From Alopecurus myosuroides (Eukaryota > Streptophyta > Magnoliopsida > Poales > Poaceae): a DNA stretch of 64,000 bases. The stretch lies in contig CM054057.1 of the NCBI GenBank assembly GCA_028641055.1, positions 720,374,310 to 720,438,309 on the forward strand, in the 5' to 3' direction. Both the position numbers and the translations under genes were made by a program. The notes under the pieces are model-generated. The model was not told where the DNA came from and searched no databases. It saw only the letters and a list, made by a program, of their open reading frames with translations. Below are positions 12,756 through 23,639 of the stretch, piece after piece. Within the stretch, counting starts at the first letter, position 1, and every line of letters starts with the position of its first letter.

Positions 12756-13440
12756 CGACACGCGCTGGATCTACGGTCTCGCCGGCCTCATCTACGTCAA
12801 TCTTCGGGTCCTTGACCCCATAGATTCGATCTACTTTCGGGTCCTTCAACTTCATCGATCACTCGCCGGCATCACGCACGGTCTTCATCATCTACATCGA
12901 CATCGTTCTTCACGCGCAGACTGTAGGACATCAGCAACGTACATATTGCGGACGCCATCAACGGTGACTTAGAATTCATATGGGCAATTCCTTCGGTTGA
13001 AAGATGCAAAATAAAATTATCTATCAGCTCCAAAAAGAATCGGCGAATGCCGACGGTTAGATCTCTGTGGATGACCCGAACACTGAAGCCCTGTCAGAAT
13101 CTGACGGAACTCCGCGTGACTTTGGGAAAACAATTCTCACAGTCGACTCGGAGATCAATTCAAATATCACACTGTTAAAAAGATGCGGAATACAATCCCG
13201 CATCACTCCTTATTTTTTGATCCAATTCCAATGGTTAGATCTCCATCGGCGGCTCGCGCACTGCGACACGTTTTGGATCTCTGCGAGTTCGCGAATTCAA
13301 ATCGCGGATCCGGATACTATTTCGTCAATTTGCAAGTCGACACAAAGACCAAGGAGCGTCAACAAAACATGAATCTCCATACTAGTGCTCGGGGGCTCGA
13401 CATCAACATTGCCCTCCGTGTATACACAACAAGCATCGTG

Positions 13441-13990
13441 ACTCCGCCGCGTTGACTCGGTCCGCCGTGTCGAGTCCTTCGGGTAAACATCGCGACTCCG
13501 CCAAGTCGACTAGGTCCGCCGCGTCGAGTCCTTCGGGTAAACATCGTGACTCCGCCGTGTCAACTCGGTCCGCCGCATCGAGTCCTTCGGATAAACACCG
13601 CGACTCCGTCGCGTCGAGTCCTTCGGACAAACATCGCGACTTCGCCGCATCAACTTGGTCCGCCGCGTCGAGTCCTTCGGACAAACATCGCGACTCCGCC
13701 GCATCGACTCGGTCCACTGCGTCGAGTCTTTCGGGAAGCATCGCGACTCCACCGCGTCGACTCGGTCCGCTGCGTCGAGTCCTTCGGGCAAACATCGCGA
13801 CTCCGCCACGTCCACTCGATCCGTCGCGTCGAGTCCTTTGGGTAAACATCACGACTCCGCCGCGTCGAATCGGTCCGCCGCGCCGAGTCCTTCAGACAAA
13901 CATCGCGACTCCGCCGCGTCGACTCGGTCTGCCTCATCGAGTCCTTCCAGAAAACATCGCGACTCCGTCCAGAAAACATCGCGACTCTGC
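13441..13990. repeat. Element D minisatellite 1 (54-bp unit, about 10 copies)
   Basis: Copies begin 'actccgcc' at 13441, 13495 and 13549 and continue with shortened units to about 13990. Each carries 'gtcgagtccttcgg' and 'aaacatcgcgac'. Because 54 is a multiple of three, frames stay open on both strands (for example 13452-14135 + and 13852-13403 -). The resulting Ser/Arg-rich proteins are artefacts of the repeat. Confidence 0.92.
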
Positions 13991-14739
13991 CACACAACTC
14001 CGCTTCATCGAATCCTCTCGACTAAGCGTCTTGGGGGATGTCCTTCGCCGCAGCCACACTCGTTGCTCGGGGGCTGTGCTGCAATATAGACGCACTCGAG
14101 AATTCGCCGCAGCCGCACTCGACACTCGGGGCTGAGGCGTGAAACAGCCGCACTCGACACACGTGTCTAGTTCATCAATTTCGGCGATATTTGTCGACTC
14201 CGTCACCCGACACCACCTCGTCGACTACGGCAGTGTCATACAAAGATAAGTTCCTCTCATACGAGTCAACAAATTTATCTTTTTATGTTTATAATCTGCT
14301 GTGAAGCTACATCTGACACTCGGGGGCTGCGCCCCGCAAACTACATAAATACTCGAGACCCGTCATGCTGCGTGTTACACTACCGCATTTACACGCTACA
14401 ACCCGAGTAGCTGATACTGCCTGACGTCGACCCTTGACTCCGACCCGGTTTGCAGCAGCAACTGACAGGTTGACAAGGAGCATAGACAATGGCTGTCAGG
14501 CTAACGAAATGGCACAGCGTACAATGCAAAAGTGTCACGTAGGGTCAAATCATTGCCTATCAACAGGTCATACTCGACTCTGCGAGTCGATAGATTGTTG
14601 GTTCACAACCAATATTAACCCAAGCAACGATTTGTTCTGTACATTTTGCTAGACACTGCACTACTGTTACATTATCTAACCACATCCGATTATATAGCCG
14701 CAATTGCAACGCAGGAAACACAACGTCGGATGCAACTTC

Positions 14740-15012
14740 GACAGTCGACACAATCCTCCGCTCGGAGTCGACACAATCCTCCGCTCGGAGTCGAACATAT
14801 CCTCCGCTCGGAGTCGGCAGTCGACACATATCCTCCGCTCGGAGTCGACAGTCGACACAATCCTCGCTCGGAGTCGACACATATCCTCCACTCGGAGTCG
14901 ATAGTCGACACATATCCTCCGCTCGGAGTCGACAGTCGACAGTTGACACAGATCCTCCGCTCAAAGTCGACACATACCCTCCTCCGGGAGTCGACGCATG
15001 TCCTCATCCGCG
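14740..15012. repeat. Element D minisatellite 2 (23-38-bp unit)
   Basis: The core 'cctccgctcggagtcg' recurs at 14755, 14778, 14801, 14831, 14886 and 14917, with degenerate copies to about 15010, separated by variable 'acagtcgacacatat' spacers. Reading frames through it are repeat artefacts. Confidence 0.9.
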
Positions 15013-15489
15013 AGCCAACAGAAGACAAGCACACGGGGTTAGCTTCAGAACAACTGAGGCTATGCCCGACTCTGCGAGTCAAACATAGCCTCGGGGGCTA
15101 CATCATCGGGAGCACTGCCGTGCACCCGACAAATCGAAGAAGCGACGTTACAAGATCTTTGAGTCTATGACGGATTACAAATAATCACACATAGACTCAT
15201 GGGCTACTCCCATCGGGAGCGCTGGCCGCGCACCCAATGAGCGTTGGTCACGCAACCGACGAGCGCTACGGGCTCCCTCGACGTACTACCGCGTCGGAAG
15301 GAAATGAAAACTGGCCGCGTATCTGAGGAGCTCTGTCAGATTTCTTCGTCCAGATCCTTATTGTGGTCGTACAAACCGCATATTAATTCGGATGAAAAAA
15401 AAGCAAAACATCAAACTTGTCCGTCCCAACGAGACGCATACGACTTCGCGGGCTAATTCGCGAAATCAGAACATCTACTTTTCCTGTCC

Positions 15490-15800
15490 ATGTTCTTGTG
15501 TGGACTCGGTGGCTGAGCGTCCGCGTCAACTACACGACTTCCACGTCGTAGTGCGACTCCGCCACGTCCGCGTCAACTACACGACCTCCACCACGTCAAA
15601 CACCGTACGCCTCGTCGACTACACGACTTTCTCGTCGACTCCGTCCGCCTTGTCGAGTACACCTCCACCGCGTCGACGCCATCCTCCTCGTCGACTCCGT
15701 CCGCCATGTCGAGTACACCTCCACCGCGTCGACTCTGTCCGCCGTGTCGAGTACATCTCCACCGCGTCGACTCCCTCCGCCGTGTCGAGTTCACCTCTTC
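15490..15800. repeat. Element D minisatellite 3 (39/57-bp units)
   Basis: 'ctccaccgcgtcgac' recurs at 15663, 15719 and 15758 with 'gccgtgtcgagta' between copies. A related 'gtcaactacacgac' repeat lies at 15525-15590. The composition is like array 1, suggesting a shared origin. Confidence 0.8.
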
Positions 15801-15954
15801 CGCGTAATTACTGCACGTCCTGCGGAAAAACGGGCGCTCGACGACACGCTTCCGGTCAAAAGCTCACACGATGGGCCCTACGTGCCCTGCCCCACAACGT
15901 CACGTCCCATCGGGAGCAGCAGAGTGCGCGGTGACGTCATTGCGCACTTCACAA

Positions 15955-16345
15955 ACACGAAAACTCTTTCGTATAAGCATCAAGACGCGAAATTTCATTC
16001 GCATGGGCACCCTAACACGAAATAACTTTCGTATGGGCACCCTGACACGAAATCTCTTTCGTATGGGCAACATCAAAGACGCGAAATTTCTTTCGCATAA
16101 GCACCCTGACACAAAATCTCTTTCGTTTGGGCACATCAAAGACGCGAAATTTCTTTCGCATAAGCACCCTGACACGAAATCTCTTTCGTATGGGCACATC
16201 AAAGACGCGAAACCTTTTTCGCATAAGCACCCTGACACGAAATCTCTTCGTATGAGCACATCAAAGACGCCAAAACTTCTTTCGCATAGGCACCCTGACA
16301 CGAAATCTCTTTCATATGGGCACATCAAGACGAAATTTCTTTCGT
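15955..16345. repeat. Element D minisatellite 4 (about 63-bp unit made of two hairpins)
   Basis: 'gacacgaaat' or a one-base variant starts copies at 16043, 16108, 16171, 16233 and 16296. Each unit holds two short palindromes, GCGAAATTTCTTTCGC and ACGAAATCTCTTTCGT, so the array is a row of potential hairpins. The unit length keeps frames open, giving spurious proteins of 185 aa (+) and 142 aa (-). Confidence 0.9.
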
Positions 16346-17000
16346 GTAAGCTTCATAATGAGAAATCTCTTTCGCACAAGATAAAAAAGAAGGAATATCT
16401 TTTCACTCGAAGAATCGCAAGAACATGATTAAGGTAAAATCGCGAGTCTGCGGCTCCCGCAAATCTACCACACGATGTATTTACACGTCCTTATCCTGGA
16501 TCATTCGGCCGACTAGGCACATCTGGATGCCGTATTCTTTTGAGTACGAAGGTAAGACCCAAGGATCTCACCTGTGGGCACGGAATTGCACTCAAGCTGC
16601 GTCATCCAGTGAACTTTCCGTGTCAACAACACGAAGAAAAATCCTAGCGGACGCGCCGGGTACCCCTTTAGGTCAAGTTCGACTCGGTAAGGCCTCCACG
16701 GCCCAGTCGCAATGATCACCTCGCTGGATTCGAGTCGGAGGTCTCGATTTCGTGTACGCCAGAACCGTTTTTGCTCTAGATGCAATTAATTGGCCTTGAT
16801 CTTTCGGGAGAGTCAAGCGACTGAGCCACATCCTTCTGCGAAAACAGCCAACACAAGGCACATTTATCACTTGATGCTCGAGTACATGAGCGCGTCGCGC
16901 ACAGGGTATAGACCCTCAAAACAAGGCGATTGAAGGACCAGTCGAAGAAATCCAAGAACGAACTTTGAGTGCTTACCCGACTGTTCCCAGTCGAATAAAC
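16346..17000 (+). mobile_element. Element D 3' internal segment, no gene seen
   Basis: Unique sequence between array 4 and the polypurine tract. Frames up to 96 codons occur but show no domain. Nothing further can be supported. Confidence 0.6.
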
Positions 17001-17013
17001 ACTCGGGGGCTAC
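17001..17013 (+). other. Element D polypurine tract
   Basis: 'actcgggggctac' lies directly before the 3' LTR at 17014, the expected place of the plus-strand primer. Its core 'ctcgggggct' is repeated inside the element (see findings). Confidence 0.8.
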
Positions 17014-17526
17014 TGACGTGGGGATGATTCCTGGACCTATCGGGTGAGCCTACCCGGTCCAAGGCCCAGGATCTAGGCCCAAAGACAGGTGATATCCCGC
17101 GGTTCTAGAAGGCCCAACAGAAGCCCACCCGCAAGACTTGCGGGTCAAGACAAGAACTCCTATACGTAGTCTGCTAGGACTCATGTAACCCCCTCCTGGC
17201 TGCATATATAAAGCAGGAGGGAGGATAGAAAAAGGACATCCAATCGGGGATCCAATCTAGACAAGAGAAGAGGAAGATACAAGCCACAACTAGACTAGAC
17301 AATACACGGGATACCCCGTACACACCACCATGGCATCTCCATTGTAACAGCTCGACTATCTCGCCATAATACAGATCAAGCAAGCAGGGTTTTACATATA
17401 CGAGGGCCCCGAACCTGGGTAAATATTACCTCCTTGTTAGCCGTCGAGATCACCAGCGCGTACTTCGTTCCTCTACTCGAAACCCTACTGGATCACCCAA
17501 AGGATTGTCGACACGACACATCGACA
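17014..17526 (+). mobile_element. Element D 3' LTR
   Basis: Starts TGACGTGGGGATG and ends CATCGACA. It is colinear with the 5' LTR apart from scattered substitutions and a few small gaps. It is followed by the target duplication ccggt (17527-17531). Confidence 0.9.
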
Positions 17527-17531
17527 CCGGT

Positions 17532-17704
17532 CTTCTATCTTCTGCGGGTTACGGAATGGGTAACCCGGATCTTCTTCCTTTAGAGCTACAATCATAATCC
17601 GGATCTCCCTATTATAAACCGGACCAACAGTCTTGAGTCCCATTAAGTGGGTTCCGGTTTATATGAGGGGTAGGTGAGGCTCCCCCTCACCTATTCCCCC
17701 AACA
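17532..17704 (-). mobile_element. Element C 3' LTR, proximal part
   Basis: Resumes the LTR broken at 12215 and ends 'attcccccaaca', which on the - strand is the LTR start TGTTGGGGGAAT. It matches 28913-29085. Directly to the right on the + strand, 'ttagcccccaggtt' is the reverse complement of a polypurine tract. Confidence 0.9.
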
Positions 17705-17718
17705 TTAGCCCCCAGGTT
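17705..17718 (-). other. Element C polypurine tract
   Basis: On the - strand 'aacctgggggctaa' immediately precedes the 3' LTR start, placing the 3' end of the element here. Confidence 0.75.
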
Positions 17719-18094
17719 AAAGTGAACACTTAAATTTGGACTTACGATGTTCGCGTTAAACTTCTTGGAACGCAAGCCAGGCAAAAAATCATTTGCTTTT
17801 ATAAGATAACTTTCAACAAGGTATCCAATCCAGATTTCACGGGCTGAGCTCTTTATCTCCAAGATCATATCTTTCCATTTCTTGGAAAGATAACTCCCGT
17901 GTTTTCATCTCCCAGATCTCCGGAACCAGAAAAACTCTTAACTTAGCCCGCATTTTTCTCCATGCAATTACTGCATTTTTTCAGAGAAAATTTTCTCCTT
18001 TGATCCAACCTCGCTGTATATTTCCCATAAAAAGTTTAATCTTGAGGGGCCCTTGTGCAAAAATCACCACTTAACCTTAGGGTTTAAGCCCCGC

Positions 18095-18104
18095 CTATAA
18101 ATAG
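18095..18104 (+). promoter_or_regulatory. TATA box for the antisense ORF of element C
   Basis: CTATAAATAG is a strong plant TATA match on the + strand, against the direction of gag-pol. It is 144 bases before the first ATG (18239). The interval contains a CT-rich stretch (18140-18210) like a 5' leader. No experiment is implied. Confidence 0.55.
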
Positions 18105-18238
18105 TCAAGGGTACGGCCCCCAGGGCTCATTCGCATCATGTACCCCCCGCTTCATCTTCTTCCTCTAGACCAAGCTCGAGAGCTCCACCTCTTCTCCTAC
18201 GCCGCCGCGGCCGGAGCATCGCCGGCTTTCATCTCAAG

Positions 18239-21200
18239 ATGGTGAAGGAGAAAAGCTTGGTGTCAAAGACCGGCAGAGCTGGAAAGAAGAAGAAAACCGG
18301 AGGTGCTTCCGGTTCTGGAGCGGCCGGGTCTGGGAGAGGAAAAAAATGCAAGTCAATTGGTGCAAGTCGGAGATAACCAAGTCCGCTCACAGAGATGGAG
18401 GACTCCGCGTTACTTCCCAAGAACCTATCTTGGCGTGCCCCTGGAAACGAGATCCGGCCCGAACCTAGGGCTGGTGAGGTAATAGTTTTTGAAGCCCACA
18501 TTCTCCGTGGGTTTCGTCCACCCGGATCTCTCTTTTTCCGCCGGCTCCTAAGTTATTATGGCCTCCACCTTCAAGACCCTCCACCAAATTCTATCCTTAA
18601 TGTTAGAAATTTTAGTCCTCTGTGAGGACTACCTCCAAGTAGAGCCCAACTTAGACCTCTTTCTTGAATACTTTTATTGCAACAAACACCCAGAGGTAGC
18701 TGGGGGTGAGCTTATTCACTGTGGGGGCGTTTCTTTTCATAGGCGGAAAGATATCGCCTATCCGGGCATTCCTCTGGCCAGTCACCCTAAACTGTGGCAA
18801 AAATCTTACTTCTACATAAAAAAAATACTTCTCCTGAAGATGAGCCGGCTCTTCCGGGTTATCGTCCTGAATGTTTAGTCTACACCAGTACCATGAACTC
18901 TTATGCCAAATCCTCTGATCGAGTTAAGATCCGGTCTCTCCTGAAGCGCGTAACCTCTTTGATAGTTCACGGGCTTACTGGTTTAGACTTAACAAAAACC
19001 TAGGTAGAATGGCGCATCCAACCCCTCAGTATCAGGAACCGGTTGTTCCATGAATATGCCGGTTTATCAGATTCTATGCGATATTCTCAGTCTCCAGTGT
19101 CTAAGTGAGATATGGTAACCTCCTTAAAGCTCCTGGTTGGAGTAAAGCAAGATAAATTATTTGACGTTGGCCTGGAGCCTTACAGCTCTTCTAACCCGTC
19201 TCCTCCTGTAAGTTTCTATACCTTTTGTTTTATAATTACTTTTTCATTCCTTTAACTGCTTAGGTCACAAACCCCTTCTGGGTTACCACAGAAGAACCGG
19301 CTTCACCACCTGAGGATGAAGAATCAGAAGAGCAGAGTGACGACGAGGAAGAAGTTTCTGAATTTGATTCCCTCGTTCACTTGCACAACCAATTTGCTGA
19401 CGCTGATTACTCGCAAGATGAACATGCAGAACAAGAAGGCACCGGGTTAGGCAAATGATAGGTTGGTGAAGAAGCGTCAGGTCATGAAGCTCCGGATCAG
19501 ACTATGCCGGATCTCGACCCCTCTACTCCCATCACCGGTTCCAACCTGGTGGCTGAGAAGGAGTCCCCCGCTGGCCAAAAGAGCACCCGGGAGGCTGTTG
19601 CAAAGGTGCCTATCTCTAGAGAGTCAAAAAATCCTTTGAAACCATCCTCACACACAGAGAAAACGCAGGATGATGAGGAGGGCAGCAAAAGAAGGAGGAC
19701 CCGGAGCTCCGGCTCAAGTGAGTTAGAAACAGGTTTGCCTGAGAAAACTCCTCTTCGCTGGGTCTCCAAAGTTCGAGTTTCACCCACTGTTTCACATCCC
19801 TTAGCCGGACAAATAAGGCCAGAGCTGAGTCGTCCTTTTCATTCAGATTCTCCGAACTCAGATTCATCTCATTTTAGCGGGGCTAGTGAGTTCTCCATTA
19901 ACTCTGGATAAGCTAACTTTTCCATCCCTTGTTTTATTTCTGCTAATTTCTTAATCATGCAATGTAACTTATGGTTTTCTTTTTGCTGCAGAGCTCAAGC
20001 TGTACTGAAAGCAAACCTTGTCTCATCTGCTACTCCCTGTGTGAACCTTGAAGAGAGAGTCCTTGGAGAAGAAAATGATGAACCGGCTGCTCCATCGCCG
20101 GGTCATATGGATGTTATGGTTGAAGAACATGAAGAAGAGGTGAACCCGGTTGATAATATTCCGGGTAATGATCCTCCAGTTGAAGAGGTTGCTGTTGAAG
20201 ACCCGGATGCGGTCATAACCGGATCTCAGGCTGCCCAGGTTACTAGGCCTTCCACAGTGCTCTCCAAAATTACTGAAGACCTGAAAGTGAAGCCGGAAGA
20301 AAAGAGACCTACTCCTGGCCTGAATATTGAAGGCCAGGACTTTGATACGCTAGATCAAGAACTCTCTGAGAACCGGCGCCGCGCTGATGGTATTATAGAA
20401 TTTCCGAAGCAGAAATATGAGGTAACCTCGATATGCATAACCTGTAGCCCTCAATCTTCTAGTTTATATTTGTAAAATATACTTGGAGATTTATCAATAA
20501 CTTGGTTCTGATCAAAAAAAATCTTGTAACCTATAGGCAGAATGCATGGCAATACCTTCAACTTCTAGACTTCAAACTGAAGACTTTGTTCACCTTGATC
20601 CGGCAGCTATACGTTGGAGGCGGAGAATGTGTTAAAGCTGTCCGAAACTGGGACACTCCTCCTAAAAGGCTTAGTGAAATGCTTGTGGAGCTAACTCGGG
20701 TCCCTTAGTGGATAGAAGAGCATAAGCTATCATCCTGCCGCCGCGGAGCCATCAAGGTTATGTCCCTGGCGAAAGCCTATCACCCGGAATTGAATCCAGA
20801 TCTTCTTGTGAAGGGCTTCCCAGAATATAAAGAGCATATGTCCAAGTATGACAAAAAAGACTTCACCAGGATCGAGAAGGAGTGCCGGTTTCAGGCTTGC
20901 ACTATTGCTGAAAAGGTTAAGCTGAAGGATATGTGTCTGGGTTATAACTCATTGGGTGAGCGTAAAATTTCGTTTACTCCTCAAGTTATGGCTGTTGTCC
21001 GCCAAGCCCCGCAGAAGAGCCGGCTCTCTATAGCCTCTTCATCTGGTGTGCCTCAATCTGTTACTCCTTCTGTTTCTGCTCCACCTCGTCCTTTATATGA
21101 ACCAGAGAACATTACTGATGCGCTGGCTCAGCTGGAGTGGAAGTACATTCCTGTCGATGAGGTTGAAGGAACAGAGGCCATCCAAGCGACAAATGAGCCG

Positions 21201-21272
21201 GAGACTCAAGCCTCGGAGCTGAAGACCCGGCGACTCAAGACGCGGCCCAGCATAAAGGAAAATCTGCTGTGA
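18239..21272 (+). pseudogene. Antisense additional ORF of element C (plant 'putative gypsy-type transposon' family)
   Basis: The ATG at 18239 opens a Lys-rich N-terminus, with an in-frame TAA at 18374-18376 and re-opening at 18395. The domain at about 18430-19000, with 'FFRRLLSYYGLHLQDPPP' then (after a frameshift near 18610) 'CEDYLQVEPNLDLF', resembles the conserved N-terminal domain of the plant family called putative gypsy-type transposon (Transposase_28). Acidic Ser/Glu-rich and coiled-coil-like parts follow (19290-19400, 20040-20420) and a basic tail ends in TGA at 21270-21272. Intron-like gaps interrupt it: 19208-19263 (GT...AG, only 56 nt), about 19910-19991 (donor mutated) and 20422-20536 (GT...AG). 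It runs opposite to gag-pol and ends 0.66 kb before it. Its function is unknown. The copy is broken by at least two stops and one frameshift. Confidence 0.75.
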
Positions 21273-21928
21273 AGTAATCATTTGATTCCTGCAAAAACAA
21301 TAATTTGACCCTGATGGGTGTGTAATAGGCTAGATGAAATGATTTATTTCTAGTCCTATTTTTGAAAGTGCACATGTGCACTTATTCTACAATTTGGTGT
21401 GTAATAACTCGGTTTCCCTTCGAGGTTATGCAAAGTGTTTCCGGTTTTACTTCATTTTTGCATCATCTTTTATTTGCATGTGAAACTTTTCTTAACTTGG
21501 TTTTTCTTTGCTTTCTAGCTCAGCCGTTTTTTCACATGACTTATTCTAGTGTGTACAACTCTGGTGAGTTCAGGGTCATACTAACCCGGTTTTGCCGGGT
21601 TATAACATGATTGACTCAACCAGGTTTAAACATCTAAGTCATAAAATTGTGTGTAACCACTGACTGGCAGACAAGTATAACCAATATATTTTGGCTTATA
21701 CCAGATTCTTGAGATATAGACTGTGCTCTAGCATCAGCCCCCAAGTAATCATATAGAAAAAATGTTGTGACTTCCTGTCATAATGATATGAAAACAAATC
21801 CCAGTAACTTAGATGTTGTTAACTCTGCTTCTCATTGCCAAAATAATATAGTGATTACAATGATCCTATGTATAATATGGCCTCAGCTGGGCTATGTTCC
21901 CTGGTCTTCTAGTTTCTTCCTCAGATGT
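21273..21928. other. Spacer between convergent antisense ORF and pol of element C
   Basis: About 650 bases, AT-rich, with no convincing gene. The ORF at 21362-21610 is hydrophobic but has no recognisable domain. It would hold the 3' ends of both convergent transcripts. Confidence 0.6.
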
Positions 21929-23000
21929 TCATGATTTATCAGCATCATGCATATCAATGAGGTAACAGGATCCATTATGTAGTTTTTTACTTACCACAAA
22001 TGGTCCTTCCCATGGAGGACTTAGCTTGTGCATCCCGTCATTTTTCTGAATTAGGCGTAAAACCAAGTCCCCTTCCTGGAAACTTTGAGTCTTAACCCTG
22101 TGGCTATGATAGCGACGCAGGTCCTGCTGATATAGCTGAGCTGGATGCTGCGAGGTCACGTGCTTCCTCTAAAGCGTCTAGCGTGTCTTGACGAGCTATC
22201 TCATTATGGGTTTCCACATAAGCAGTCACTCATGGTGAACCGTGACAAATATCACTTGGCAAAACTGCCTCTGCTCCATAAACTATAAAGAAAGGTGTAT
22301 AACCTGTTGACCTATTTGGGGTAGTTCTTATACTCCATAAAGCAGCAGGCAACTCTTCAACCCAACACCCAGCAGTTTTCTCCAACGGAACCTGAAGCCT
22401 AGGTTTGATACCTTTAAGTAACTCCTGGTTAGTCCGCTCTTCTTGTTTGTTAGACTGTGGATGTGCCACTGAAGCAAGATCTAGTCGTATATGATTCTGT
22501 TCACAAAACTTCTGCATTGCTCCTTCTGACAAATTTGTCCCATTATCTGTTATAATACTATGTGGGTAGCCAAATCTGAAAATCAGCTTTTTTAAGAACT
22601 TGACTGTTGTAACCGCATCGCATTTACTGATTGGTTCTGCTTCTACCCACTTTGTAAACTTGTCAACTGCCACCAGTAGATGAGTCTTTTTATCAGCTAA
22701 CCTTTTAAAAGGTCCTACCATGTCAAGTCCCCAAAATGCAAAAGGCCAGGTTATGGGAATAATGCGTAAATCCTGAGCTGGCACGTGATCCTGCCTTGCA
22801 TATCTTTGACATCCTTCACATGTTCTTACTATATGTTCTGCATCAGCATTCGCAGTTAACTAGAAAAATCCATGTCTGAAAGCTTTATTAACCAAAGATC
22901 TAGAACTTGCATGGTGACCGCAATCTCCTGAATGGATTTCTCTTAAAATTTTACATCCTTCTACTAGAGAGACACATCTTTGAAAAATTCCAGCCACACT
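21929..23000 (-). pseudogene. Element C integrase
   Basis: On the - strand an HHCC zinc-finger region (IHSGDCGHHASS ... CEGCQ, about 22950-22810) leads into the catalytic core (22784-22230). The core has the first Asp in FWGLDMVGP, the second in TDNGTN and the Glu in KQEERTNQE, so the DDE triad is visible. A C-terminal part with GDLVLRL and LSPPWEGPFVV (22159-21929) follows. At least one stop lies in the zinc-finger region (near 22861), and a stop separates the core from the C-terminal part (near 22229). The role in the living element is insertion of the cDNA into the genome. This copy is inactive because the frame is interrupted. Confidence 0.88.
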
Positions 23001-23013
23001 TTGCTTGTGTAAC

Positions 23014-23625
23014 TCACCATTTATAATTGTATAAGACTTGGATCTTCTTGTAACTTGGCGAGCGATAACCTCGTCCTGGGAGCTCGCCTCTCATAAGGTA
23101 TGCCAAGTATGGCTCAGTCCACTCTGGGATTATATGCAGGGCAGCTACTAATTCTGATTCTGGATCTAGATTTGCTAGGACTTCCTCTGTTGGGACTTTA
23201 ACAGATAGGCTATGAATTTCATCCAGAAAAACATTTGGTGGAACTTTCTTTTTCTGGGAACCTAGACGAGCCAGTGCATCAGCTACTTCATTGAGACGTC
23301 GACCGATATGATCAACCTGATATCCTTGAAAATGTCCAGCCAGCTGGGTAACCGCCCGTCTATAACCTGCCATAACTGGGTCTTTAGAATCCCAGGTTCC
23401 TGTAACTTGTTGAGAAACAAGATCGGAATCACCCAGAAATCGAATCCGGGTTATTCTGATTTCTTTTGCAATCCGAAGCCCATGGAGCAAAGCTTCATAT
23501 TCAGCTGCATTATTAGTGCATTTTAATGAGATTTGCAAGACATAGCAAAAATTATCTCCTTTTCGGGATGTTAACACCACACCAGCTCCTGAACCTTCCA
23601 GTTGTCGAGACCCATCAAAATTCAT
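23014..23625 (-). pseudogene. Element C second (archaeal-type) RNase H
   Basis: The frame of 203 codons starts MNFDGSRQLEGSGAGVVL, with the catalytic-type Asp in FDGS, AAEYEAL (Glu), FLGDSDL (Asp) and NEVADALARL. This pattern fits the RVT_3/archaeal RNase H domain that Tat-lineage elements carry in addition to the ordinary RNase H next to RT. It sits between that RNase H (23700-24060) and integrase, as expected. It is open over its full length, although the pol frame around it is broken. Confidence 0.85.
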
Positions 23626-23639
23626 AGTCCAGTATTTAG

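Larger units (their letters stand above)
12216..17526 (+). mobile_element. Element D: non-autonomous gypsy-like LTR element rich in minisatellites
   Basis: Complete element of 5.3 kb with LTRs of 520 and 513 bp, TG...CA ends, a primer site, a polypurine tract and a perfect 5-bp target duplication ccggt (12211-12215 and 17527-17531). The LTRs differ at roughly 30-35 positions by eye. No gag, protease, RT or integrase motif occurs in any frame. The body is mostly four tandem-repeat arrays and unique GC-rich sequence. Any mobilisation must have used proteins of another element. It is the innermost and so the youngest insertion of the nest. Confidence 0.92.

Noticed and set aside
13403..14135. 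Long overlapping reading frames on both strands (227, 149, 144 and 115 codons)
   Set aside because: They lie in a 54-bp tandem repeat whose unit is a multiple of three, so frames stay open without selection. The predicted proteins are monotone Ser/Arg repeats.
13441..16345. Regular direct repeats that could be mistaken for a CRISPR array
   Set aside because: Units are directly adjacent without unique spacers of constant length, no cas genes are present, and the DNA is plant nuclear.
15871..16428. 185-codon + frame and 142-codon - frame with repeated His/Lys/Ser units
   Set aside because: Products of the 63-bp hairpin array in element D. No start context or domain.
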